The translations under genes were made by a program, and so were the position numbers. This document shows positions 41,741 through 49,491 of a DNA stretch of 64,000 nucleotides, piece by piece. The notes beneath the pieces were generated by a model that worked only from the letters and a program-made list of their open reading frames with translations, was not told where the DNA came from and searched no databases. The stretch lies in the NCBI RefSeq assembly GCF_000765825.2, contig NZ_JRPE02000010.1:1-64000 (forward strand). Reading direction: 5' to 3'. Origin of the DNA: Helicobacter magdeburgensis (GTDB taxonomy: Bacteria; Campylobacterota; Campylobacteria; Campylobacterales; Helicobacteraceae). The first letter of the stretch is position 1. Each line of letters begins with the position of its first letter.

Positions 41741-43989
41741 TTTGCTTTTTCTTTAGTGAAGTTTGTGCTTGGTTTGATTTTGGGCTTTTTTTGCGTTTCT
41801 TTGTAGATTAGCTCAATGTGTGCTTGTGGTTTTGTAGCAAGTGAGATAAGGCATTCTCCACCTTTTTTAAGTGAGCCAAATAAAATCTCATCACTCAATT
41901 TATTTTTAATCTCACTATCAATGATTTTTTTTATCTCTCTAGCTCCAAGGGCTGTATCTACACTCTGTGAAACAAGAAAGTGCAAGGCTTTAGAATCTAT
42001 CTTAAGTTCAATATGACGAGATTTAAGAGAAGTGGCAAGTTCATCAATGTATTTTTTAGCAATAAGCAAATACTCCTTTAATCCCAAAGGATTAAAGTAA
42101 ATAATGCTATCAATGCGACTTCTTAGCTCGGGTGAAAGCAGAAGCTTTATGGCGGTGTCATTTTTATGCTGCAAGGCGGCATTAAAGCCAAGCGTGTTGC
42201 TATCTTTACTCCCGGCATTACTTGTCATAATCACAATGACATTTTTAAAATCCGCCCTATTGCCGAGATTATCAGTCAAACTTGCTGAATCTAGAATCTG
42301 CAACAAAATATTATAAATATCGCTATGGGCTTTTTCTATCTCATCAAGCAATAGCACACAATAGGGGCTTTTACGCACCGCATCAACAAGTAGCCCACCT
42401 TGTTCAAAGCCCACATATCCCGCAGGCGCACCAATGAGCCTTGAAATGGAATGTGGCTCCATATATTCACTCATATCAAATTTAATAAAAGCAATGCCTA
42501 AAAGCTTGGCAAGCTCCTTGCTAAGCTCTGTTTTACCAACGCCACTAGGACCAGCAAAGACAAAGCTACCAATGGGTTTATTACTCTCGCTTAACCCTGC
42601 CTTATTTGCCTTAATCACGCGTGTTAGCTCCATAATAGCTGAATCTTGAGAAAAAATTTTCTTTTTAAGATTATTTGCAAGGGATTTCATCATCTTGCTT
42701 TCATCACTACTTATGGTGCTTTTTGGGATATGCACGCTTTTGCTGAGAATAGATTCTATATCTTTTACTTCAATTTTTGGCTTGTTGGTGTGGTAGATTT
42801 TTGTATTTGCCCCAACTTCATCAAGCAAATCTATGGCTTTATCGGGTAAAAATTTATCACTCACATATCGTGCAGATAAATCCACACAGGCTTTAAGTGC
42901 GTTCTTTGTATATGTTACTTGATGATATTTTTCATAAATGGGGGCTAATCCTTCAATAATCGCATAGCAGTCTTGCAAACTTGGCTCTTTGACTTCTACT
43001 TTGCTGAATCTGCGAGATAAAGCCTTGTCTTTGTCAAAATGTGTTTTAAACTCCGCAAAGGTTGTTGCACCAATGCAACGCAGTGTGCCATTAGCAAGGG
43101 CTGGTTTAAGCAGATTTGAGGCATCAAGGCTTGAGCCAGAAGTAGCCCCTGCTCCCACAATAGTGTGAATCTCATCAATAAAAAGCACAGCATTTTTAAT
43201 GGCTGCTATTTCTTCTAGCACACCCTTAAGGCGTTTTTCAAAATCGCCACGATATTTGCTCCCTGAAATCATCGCCCCCACATCAAGGGCAAAAATCTGT
43301 GCGTTATGCAGGGCTTTTGGAAGCTTTTTGTGATAAATCTCTAATGCTAATCCTTCAGCAATGGCGGTTTTACCCACGCCGGGTTCGCCAACTAAAATGG
43401 GATTATTCTTTTTTCGCCTAGCTAGAATCTCACTCACACGCCAAATCTCCTGCTCCCTACCGATAACGGGATCAATCTCTCCTTTTTTAGCTAGAAGAGT
43501 AAGATTTTTTGTGTATTGTTCAAGGTAGCTTTTTTCGTGGTTTTCTTGCTCGTTTGTTTGTGAATCTTGCTCTTGTTGCGTGATGACTTCAAGCACGCTT
43601 AGTCTATCAATGCCTTGAGATTTTAGAATCTGTGTGCTAAAGCTTTGATTTTCTTCCATTATTGAAGCTAACAGGTCGCCTACATCAATGCTTTGGCGGT
43701 TGCTACTTTGAGCGTGGCTTACCATAGATTCTATAATTCTATCAAGGGCTGGGGTTTGCTTTGGACTTTTGCTGACTTCTTGTGAGTATGGGATATATTT
43801 TTTGAGATATAGATTTGTCATTTGTCGCATTTCTTGGATATTGCCGCCGCATTTTTGTAGGATTGATATGCCTTGAGTGTTATTGAGTGTAGCAAGGAAT
43901 AAATGCTCGGTTGTAAGGATATTATGGTGCATTTCTTTAGCAATATCAATAGATTCATTAAAAATAAGTGTGAGATTCTGTCCTATCAT
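41737..43989 (-). CDS. clpA: ATP-dependent Clp protease ATP-binding subunit ClpA
   Basis: AAA+ unfoldase that feeds substrates to ClpP. N-domain (residues 1-140, repeat of EHLFLATLN type), first AAA module with GEPGVGKTAIAEGLA, LFIDEIHTIVGAG, second AAA module with FAGPSGVGKTELSKELA and VLLLDEIEKAHSDIYNILLQILD, and a C-terminal small domain. There is no ClpB-type middle coiled coil. 750 residues, normal for ClpA. It is preceded by clpS 10 bp upstream. Confidence 0.95.
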   Translation of the reverse strand: MIGQNLTLIFNESIDIAKEMHHNILTTEHLFLATLNNTQGISILQKCGGNIQEMRQMTNLYLKKYIPYSQEVSKSPKQTPALDRIIESMVSHAQSSNRQSIDVGDLLASIMEENQSFSTQILKSQGIDRLSVLEVITQQEQDSQTNEQENHEKSYLEQYTKNLTLLAKKGEIDPVIGREQEIWRVSEILARRKKNNPILVGEPGVGKTAIAEGLALEIYHKKLPKALHNAQIFALDVGAMISGSKYRGDFEKRLKGVLEEIAAIKNAVLFIDEIHTIVGAGATSGSSLDASNLLKPALANGTLRCIGATTFAEFKTHFDKDKALSRRFSKVEVKEPSLQDCYAIIEGLAPIYEKYHQVTYTKNALKACVDLSARYVSDKFLPDKAIDLLDEVGANTKIYHTNKPKIEVKDIESILSKSVHIPKSTISSDESKMMKSLANNLKKKIFSQDSAIMELTRVIKANKAGLSESNKPIGSFVFAGPSGVGKTELSKELAKLLGIAFIKFDMSEYMEPHSISRLIGAPAGYVGFEQGGLLVDAVRKSPYCVLLLDEIEKAHSDIYNILLQILDSASLTDNLGNRADFKNVIVIMTSNAGSKDSNTLGFNAALQHKNDTAIKLLLSPELRSRIDSIIYFNPLGLKEYLLIAKKYIDELATSLKSRHIELKIDSKALHFLVSQSVDTALGAREIKKIIDSEIKNKLSDEILFGSLKKGGECLISLATKPQAHIELIYKETQKKPKIKPSTNFTKEKAK

Positions 43990-43999
43990 TTTTATTCCT

Positions 44000-44317
44000 T
44001 TAGTGGAGTTCCTCTGTGATTACTCGCAAAGGATAACCTTGTTCTTTTGCTTTTTGGCTCACAAGCTGGGTTTTAAGCTCGGCAATATCATAGGGGTAGA
44101 TTCCACAAACGCCTTTGCCTTCGTTATGGACTTTGAGCGTTATAGCTCTAGCTTCTTGGCTGGTTTTATCAAACACTTCCATAAGGATATGTGCGACAAA
44201 ATCCATAGCTGTCCAGTCATCATTTAAGAGTAAAACACGATAAAGTTTTGGCTCTTCTAGCATTGTCTCTGTATGTGTCCAAGATTCAAAAGATGTGTCA
44301 AAAGATGAAAATGCCAC
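44000..44317 (-). CDS. clpS: ClpS adaptor protein
   Basis: Delivers N-degron substrates to ClpA. Core motifs: PKLYRVLLLNDDWTAMDFVAHILMEVF (the NDD substrate-pocket region), AITLKVHNEGKGVCGIYPYDIAELK and the final PLRVITEE. Start: GTG at 44,317 with AAAGGATTCTC upstream gives 105 residues; the open frame goes on to 44,356 without a ribosome site. It stands first in the clpS-clpA-DUF815 unit. Confidence 0.92.
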   Translation of the reverse strand: MAFSSFDTSFESWTHTETMLEEPKLYRVLLLNDDWTAMDFVAHILMEVFDKTSQEARAITLKVHNEGKGVCGIYPYDIAELKTQLVSQKAKEQGYPLRVITEELH

Positions 44318-44530
44318 GAGAATCCTTTGCGTTAAAATAAGCTCACATTCTAGCAAAAATAATATAATAGGGCTTGATTGGTTGGCTAAGAAATAGTGAG
44401 TGTTGCTAAAAAGTTTGTATTGTATTCAGGTTTGGAGATTTTAGGTTGTTAGAATTATGAAATGAGAGTAAAAAATCGTTACCAAGAGTAGAATCTATAA
44501 ATGAGATTTTTACTGCTAAGAGTTACTAAG
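44318..44530. other. Spacer between clpS and the oor operon end
   Basis: About 210 bp without a gene. It holds the clpS promoter region (AT-rich, AATAATATAATAG near 44,358-44,370) and two related 11-mers, GTTACCAAGAG and GTTACTAAGAG (about 44,479 and 44,521). Nothing else was recognised. Confidence 0.4.
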
Positions 44531-44537
44531 AGAAAAA

Positions 44538-44560
44538 AAGCCTAGATTCTAACTAGGCTT
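44538..44560 (-). terminator. Rho-independent terminator of the oorDABC operon
   Basis: Stem AAGCCTAG / CTAGGCTT with a 7 nt loop, followed on the minus strand by TTTTTTT, 8 bp after the oorC stop. Confidence 0.85.
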
Positions 44561-44568
44561 ATAAATAT

Positions 44569-45123
44569 TTAGGCTTTTGCCATCGCTTCTTTAGCGTATT
44601 TTTCACCGAGTTCAAAAGCTTTTTTATTGGCTTCTTGGACTTTGGCAGGGACTTTTTCTATCATTGTTTGAAACACAAGATCCCTATCCACGCATTGTGT
44701 GAAAGTTGTCGTAATGGCAAGGGCTACAACAGATTGTGTAACGACATTGCCCACTTCCTCTTTAGCAATGGTAATAATTGGAATCTCATAGATTTTAAAC
44801 TTTTTTCTATCCTCATCACTTGGTCGCACGAGATTTGGCTCAACGACAATCACACCACCCTCTTTGACACCACTTTTAAAAGAATCATAGCTTACCTGTG
44901 CGGTGGAAAGCATAAACTCAATTTCACCCTCGTGTGCGTAAGGATAGAGAATCTCCTCTTGGCTTAGCAAAATATCAACCTTTGTTGGTCCGCCACGCAC
45001 TTGGCTTGTGTAAGTGGCAGCCTTGACACCATAGCCTTTATCTTTGATTTGTGCTTCTGCTAGAATCTCCCCTGCCAAAAGCACCCCTTGTCCGCCTACA
45101 CCTGTAAATCGCAACTGATGCAT
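44569..45123 (-). CDS. oorC: 2-oxoglutarate:acceptor oxidoreductase subunit gamma, OorC
   Basis: Gamma subunit (184 residues) of the CoA-dependent 2-oxoglutarate oxidoreductase that replaces 2-oxoglutarate dehydrogenase in the TCA cycle of this group. QLRFTGVGGQGVLLAGEILAEA and SQVRGGPTKVDILLS are the signature of POR/OOR gamma chains. The length is typical. It is last in oorDABC, 1 bp after oorB, and followed by a strong terminator. Confidence 0.94.
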   Translation of the reverse strand: MHQLRFTGVGGQGVLLAGEILAEAQIKDKGYGVKAATYTSQVRGGPTKVDILLSQEEILYPYAHEGEIEFMLSTAQVSYDSFKSGVKEGGVIVVEPNLVRPSDEDRKKFKIYEIPIITIAKEEVGNVVTQSVVALAITTTFTQCVDRDLVFQTMIEKVPAKVQEANKKAFELGEKYAKEAMAKA

Positions 45124-45124
45124 T

Positions 45125-45952
45125 TTAGTGTCCCCCTTTAGCTTGAGCTTTTTTGATTACACCTTCATAGGCTTCACAATACTCCATTCTATCTGTTTGG
45201 TGTTTAAGCACGCCGGTTGGGAATTTACCCACCCTTTCTTCTGCTGAAAGTGTATCAAACTTACTTTTACTCACAAGGCGAGATTCTATCCATTTTAGCA
45301 TAGAAGTTGCCTCACCCATTTTATTTTTTCGTCCAAGGTTAATGTGGCAGTTACTATGTATATCAAAAAAGCTAAAGCCTTTATGCGTGAAGCCTTCGAT
45401 TAGCACCTTTTCAAGCTTTTTAGGTGTAAGCACACTCTCTCGTGCTACAAAACTCGCTCCTGCCGCACTTGCCACTTCGCAAGGATCAAAGTTTGGATCA
45501 ATATTGCCATATTGTGCTGTAACCGTCCAAAAATCCTTTGGCGTTGTAGGAGAGGTTTGAGAGTTTGTGAGTCCATAGATGAAGTTATTAATCATCACAA
45601 GATTGAGATCAATATTTCGCCTACAAGCGTGGATTGTGTGATTCCCACCGATTGCCATAGAATCCCCATCACCAGATATGACAATGACTTTTTTATCCGG
45701 ATTAGCAAGTTTAATGCCCGTGGCATACGCCATTGTCCGCCCGTGAGTAGTATGCACGGTGTTGCAATTCACATACGAGCTAAAGCGACCAGAGCAGCCA
45801 ATCCCACTGACAATACACACATCATTCATATTCCAGCCAAGTGCGTCAATAGCACGGATAACACTTTTTAGAATCACGCCATCGCCACAGCCCCAGCACC
45901 AAAGCGTGGGCATTTTATCCATTCGTAGATATTCTTCGTAATTAAAAGCCAT
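45125..45952 (-). CDS. oorB: 2-oxoglutarate:acceptor oxidoreductase subunit beta, OorB
   Basis: Thiamine-diphosphate and 4Fe-4S binding beta chain. MPTLWCWGCGDGVILKSVIRAI (cluster Cys pair), GIGCSGRFSSYVNCNTVHTTHGR, and the ThDP motif VISGDGDSMAIGGNHTIHACRRN...LVMINNFIYGLTNSQTSPTT are clear. Start: ATG at 45,952 (MAFNYEEYLRMDK), preceded by AAGGAGATGTAAG, gives 276 residues; the frame remains open upstream inside oorA, but that part is oorA's shadow. It is 1 bp after the oorA stop. Confidence 0.95.
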   Translation of the reverse strand: MAFNYEEYLRMDKMPTLWCWGCGDGVILKSVIRAIDALGWNMNDVCIVSGIGCSGRFSSYVNCNTVHTTHGRTMAYATGIKLANPDKKVIVISGDGDSMAIGGNHTIHACRRNIDLNLVMINNFIYGLTNSQTSPTTPKDFWTVTAQYGNIDPNFDPCEVASAAGASFVARESVLTPKKLEKVLIEGFTHKGFSFFDIHSNCHINLGRKNKMGEATSMLKWIESRLVSKSKFDTLSAEERVGKFPTGVLKHQTDRMEYCEAYEGVIKKAQAKGGH

Positions 45953-45953
45953 C

Positions 45954-47078
45954 TTACATCTCCTTGATTTTTGTAATGATTTCAGTAGGCGAGATGGTGC
46001 GTCCATTTGCTTTGCCCAAGAAAGTAACATCTTTTTGCATAACGCGTTCCACCTCTTGCCTATACTGCCCCTTATTAAGCTCAATCATTAGAATCTTTTC
46101 AAACTTTTTACCCAAAGCTTTAAGCTGTTTTGCGGGGCTAGGCCATAATGTGATAGGGCGGAATAGCCCAACTTTTACTCCATCTTTGCGTAAATCTTTG
46201 ATTGCTTCTTTGACAGAAAGTGAAACAGAGCCGTAAGCAATGATAAGAATCTCCGCATCATTCATCTCATATTCCTCAAACTCAACAATATCATCAACAC
46301 AAGATTCTATTTTGTTAAAAAGCCTATCAATAAGATTTTGGGAGAGTTTTTCATCTTCTGTGGGGAATCCGCTAGGGCCGTGGTGAAGCCCTGTGATGTG
46401 ATATTTGTAGCCTTTGAAAAATGGATTTAACACAGCGGGTTTATCTTGTGCTACGCCATAGGGTTGATAATCTTTAGGATCGCCTTTAAACTCTTCTCTA
46501 TTGCAGATTGTAGGCTTAATGTCTTCAAAATCTGGGATTAAAGTCTTCCCGTGCATATGTCCTATGGTTTCATCAAGCAGTAAGAAAACGGGTGTCATAT
46601 ATTTTTCAGCAAGGTTAAAAGCACGAATTGTTTGCGTATAAGCCTCTTGGAGATTCCCCACACAAAGTGCGATAGAGCAAAAATCCCCGTGAGTTGGTGA
46701 TTTGGCTTGATTAATATCACCTTGTGAAACGCGTGTGGGAAGCCCAGTGGAAGGTCCCCCACGCATAACATCAACGACAACAAGTGGAATCTCTGCCATA
46801 AAGCCATAGCCGATTTGTTCAGATTTAAGCGAGATACCCGGACCAGAGGTAGCAGTCATTGCCTTCACGCCTGTCATTGACGCACCTAAAGCAACAGCAA
46901 TACCGCTAATCTCATCTTCCATTTGGATAAATTTCCCCCCGATTTTTGGTAGCTCCACACTCATTTCGTGTGCAATTTCGCTTGAAGGGGTGATAGGATA
47001 GCCACCAAAAAACCGACAACCTGATTCTATCGCAGCCAACGCGACAAGCTCGTTTCCTCCTGTAATTAACTCACGCAT
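45954..47078 (-). CDS. oorA: 2-oxoglutarate:acceptor oxidoreductase subunit alpha, OorA
   Basis: Alpha chain, 374 residues. GNELVALAAIESGCRFFGGYPITPSSEIAHEM (ThDP pyrimidine-domain signature YPITPSSE), MEDEISGIAVALGASMTGVKAMTATSGPGISLKSE, and the C-terminal domain II (EILIIAYGSVSLSVKEAI...) ending in RTISPTEIITKIKEM. It follows oorD by 9 bp. Electrons pass via OorD/ferredoxin; the complex is oxygen-sensitive, as fits microaerobic growth. Confidence 0.95.
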   Translation of the reverse strand: MRELITGGNELVALAAIESGCRFFGGYPITPSSEIAHEMSVELPKIGGKFIQMEDEISGIAVALGASMTGVKAMTATSGPGISLKSEQIGYGFMAEIPLVVVDVMRGGPSTGLPTRVSQGDINQAKSPTHGDFCSIALCVGNLQEAYTQTIRAFNLAEKYMTPVFLLLDETIGHMHGKTLIPDFEDIKPTICNREEFKGDPKDYQPYGVAQDKPAVLNPFFKGYKYHITGLHHGPSGFPTEDEKLSQNLIDRLFNKIESCVDDIVEFEEYEMNDAEILIIAYGSVSLSVKEAIKDLRKDGVKVGLFRPITLWPSPAKQLKALGKKFEKILMIELNKGQYRQEVERVMQKDVTFLGKANGRTISPTEIITKIKEM

Positions 47079-47087
47079 TTTTTCTCC

Positions 47088-47399
47088 TTATATCACCATA
47101 AATTTGTTTTCTTTGATTTTTGCTGCACGCTCTTGTGCTTCTTTGCTAACTTTGGCAAATTTATACTCATCTTTACTTGCTACAAAGATGGCAAAATCTG
47201 GGCAGTGTAGCTCACACTCCCTGCACCCAATACAACTTTCTGGATAAGCCACAGAGATAATTTTCCCTAGAATCTTATGCTCATCTTTTTTCATACCTAA
47301 AACACCGCTTGGACAAAGCGATACGCATACATCACACGCTTTGCAACGCGTTTCATCAACCCATACCGGCACATTCTCTGGTGCTTGTTTGATACCCAT
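47088..47399 (-). CDS. oorD: 2-oxoglutarate:acceptor oxidoreductase subunit delta, OorD (2[4Fe-4S] ferredoxin-like)
   Basis: 103 residues with two cluster motifs: CKACDVCVSLCPSG and CIGCRECELHCPD. Electron-transfer subunit of the OOR complex. It is first in the oorDABC operon. A minus-strand AT-rich region with a TATATT-like -10 lies at about 47,425-47,440. Confidence 0.93.
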   Translation of the reverse strand: MGIKQAPENVPVWVDETRCKACDVCVSLCPSGVLGMKKDEHKILGKIISVAYPESCIGCRECELHCPDFAIFVASKDEYKFAKVSKEAQERAAKIKENKFMVI

Positions 47400-47446
47400 T
47401 TTCCTTTCCTTTCTTGTTTTTGGAATTCAATATAATCTTAGATTCT

Positions 47447-48394
47447 CTAATTTAACAATCCGTTATTTTTGAGAATCTCAACTTGTTTTTTGATGCCCTG
47501 TGCGGAGATTTTTAACATCTCTTGTTCCTGCTTATTTAGTGTCAAATTTACAATCTTTTCTACTCCTTTTTTGCCAAGTTTAATGGGAAGCCCAATGTAT
47601 ATGCTCTGCAAACCATACTCGCCTTGTGTATATACACTACATACAACATCTTCATCTTGCGGGTTTGCAATAAGTTCCAGCATTTTGACAACAGCACTCG
47701 CTGGGGCGAAATACGCCGAACCTTGCTGATAGTAACTCACAATCTTTGCCCCACCATTTTTTGTCTCTCTAATGAGATTTTGTTGTGAGTTTGAATCTAG
47801 CCTATCTGCGAGATTTTCTGCCCCATACAAAGAATGCCTTAAGAGTGGCAGCATATCATCGCTGTGAGCTCCTACCACATAGGGCTTGATTGGTGTTTGA
47901 AAGTCATTTAACAACACTTTGCTCTCATAGCTTAGTCTTGCTCCATCAAGCACACCTGCCATACCTATAACCCTTTGTTTATCAAATCCGCTTGCGTGTT
48001 TTGCCACAAGGCACATTGCATCAAGGGGATTTGACACGATAAGAAGCAAGGCATTAGGTGCGATTTTGGCGACATTTTGGCTAACTTCTCGCATAATATG
48101 CGCGTTTTTTAGGAGCAGATCATCGCGTGTCATATTGGGAGTGCGGGGGATTCCAGCGGTGATGATGACTACTTCACTTTCACTTAGTCCTTCATAAGAT
48201 TCATAGCCTTTAATATGCGTAGGGATATTAAAAACTGCTGCAGCTTGAGATATATCAAGTCCCACACCTTTGCAACGAGGTATATCAATGCTAAAAAGTG
48301 CAATTTCTTTGGCAATGCCCTTCATCGCACCTAAAAATGCGATATGAGAGCCGACATTACCAGAACCGCCAATGATAGCAATTTTACCAAACAT
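47447..48394 (-). CDS. mdh: Malate dehydrogenase (LDH/MDH superfamily)
   Basis: NAD-dependent dehydrogenase, 315 residues. GGSGNVGSHIAFLGAMKG (Rossmann), SIDIPRCKGVGLDISQAA (acidic D for NAD), TAGIPRTPNMTRDDLLLKN (substrate Arg pair, MDH-like), VSNPLDAMCLVAKHASG, and the catalytic VVGAHSDDMLPL with His. The GxGxxG Rossmann motif reads GGSGNVG. The Arg in PRTPNMTR is that of malate rather than lactate enzymes. Next to oorDABC on the same strand, so two TCA steps are grouped. As I recall H. pylori itself lacks this enzyme and uses a quinone-linked one. Confidence 0.85.
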   Translation of the reverse strand: MFGKIAIIGGSGNVGSHIAFLGAMKGIAKEIALFSIDIPRCKGVGLDISQAAAVFNIPTHIKGYESYEGLSESEVVIITAGIPRTPNMTRDDLLLKNAHIMREVSQNVAKIAPNALLLIVSNPLDAMCLVAKHASGFDKQRVIGMAGVLDGARLSYESKVLLNDFQTPIKPYVVGAHSDDMLPLLRHSLYGAENLADRLDSNSQQNLIRETKNGGAKIVSYYQQGSAYFAPASAVVKMLELIANPQDEDVVCSVYTQGEYGLQSIYIGLPIKLGKKGVEKIVNLTLNKQEQEMLKISAQGIKKQVEILKNNGLLN

Positions 48395-48451
48395 CTTTTT
48401 CCTTGATTTGAGAGCTTGTTTGCATTTAAAATTTTTAACTCAAAACACAAA

Positions 48452-48474
48452 AAGTTAAAAAAAAAATTTAACTT
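48452..48474 (-). terminator. AT hairpin between mltG and mdh
   Basis: AAGTTAAA / TTTAACTT separated by an A7 loop, about 40 bp beyond the mltG stop; the minus strand has T-runs in and after it. A weak terminator candidate. Confidence 0.35.
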
Positions 48475-48513
48475 GCTAACTATGGGATAAAATAACTTAA
48501 AAGCAAATTAAAA

Positions 48514-49491
48514 TCAAAAATGACTGCGATGTTCTTCGTAAGTTTTGCTAAATTTATGCGTTCCGGTGCTTCTGTCTCGTACAAAGTAGAGATAATCCAC
48601 TTTAGCTGGATTTAACACTGCCTCTATGGCTTGTATGCTCACACTTCCAGCAGGGTAGGGTGGGACGCCTTTGTTGCGGTATGTATTGTAAGGTGTATCA
48701 TCGTTGCGTATGCGTTCAGGTGTAACTTTAGAGTGTGAATACTGCCCATAATTAAGTGAGCCGTCCATTTGCAAGGGCATATTTTTTTCTAAGCGATTGA
48801 ATACAACCGCTGCCACAATAGGCATTTCTTCGTTATTTGCAGCTTCTTTTTGCACCACTGAAGCAATGCTAACATTTTTAAACCATTCTTCTTGATTGTA
48901 TGCTCCAAGTAGTCTTATGGCGTTTTGCTCGTGGCGTTTTATGGATATGTCATACAAAAGTTTCATTAGCTCATCAGAATCTATCCCAACAGGCAAACTA
49001 TAAGTATCGGGGAAAATCATACCATCAGGGTAGGGAAAATACTTATCATAGGCTACTTGCAAAGATTCAGGCGAGAGATTAAAAGTGTCTGCCAGAATGC
49101 GGATAAAAAAATACATCGTCTCACCCGGAATAAGCGTTACATCTTTTGTGGCTGCCTTTGAGCTGACAAGAGCTTTGAAAAATGCCCCTTTAGGTAACAC
49201 TTCTGCTTTCATATCAATGAATCCACTTTGTGGTTGCCCCAAAAGACGGATAAAAAGAGAATCTAGCTTGTTGTAATGCCCCCCATTTTCATTTAAGTAT
49301 GTTATAATTTTGGGCAACGAGCCTTTGGGTAGATTCAAAACCCTTTCAGTTTGCACAGGCTGAAGCAAATAAAACAAAATGGTTATGGCAATGATGAAAA
49401 AAAGATCAAAACATATTGTGAGTATTGTCGTTTTTTTGGGCATTTTACTTACACTTTCTCTAATGGGATATAAAACTCTATTTAATGGCAT
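48514..49491 (-). CDS. mltG: Endolytic murein transglycosylase MltG (YceG-like)
   Basis: Inner-membrane lytic transglycosylase that cleaves nascent glycan strands. One TM at about 22-41, then the LysM-like first part (VLNLPKGSLPKIITYLNE) and the catalytic domain with DGMIFPDTYSLP, SIASVVQKEAANNEEMPIVAAVVFNRL (catalytic Glu), MPLQMDGSLNYG, DDTPYNTYRNKGVPPYPAGSVSIQAIEAVLNP. 325 residues. Start: ATG at 49,491 with AGAAGGG 6 nt upstream; a second ATG at 49,443 has a weaker site. Either way the 5' end runs into the divergent gene starting at 49,379-49,391. In H. pylori the homologue (annotated pabC) also sits beside oorDABC. Confidence 0.9.
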   Translation of the reverse strand: MPLNRVLYPIRESVSKMPKKTTILTICFDLFFIIAITILFYLLQPVQTERVLNLPKGSLPKIITYLNENGGHYNKLDSLFIRLLGQPQSGFIDMKAEVLPKGAFFKALVSSKAATKDVTLIPGETMYFFIRILADTFNLSPESLQVAYDKYFPYPDGMIFPDTYSLPVGIDSDELMKLLYDISIKRHEQNAIRLLGAYNQEEWFKNVSIASVVQKEAANNEEMPIVAAVVFNRLEKNMPLQMDGSLNYGQYSHSKVTPERIRNDDTPYNTYRNKGVPPYPAGSVSIQAIEAVLNPAKVDYLYFVRDRSTGTHKFSKTYEEHRSHF

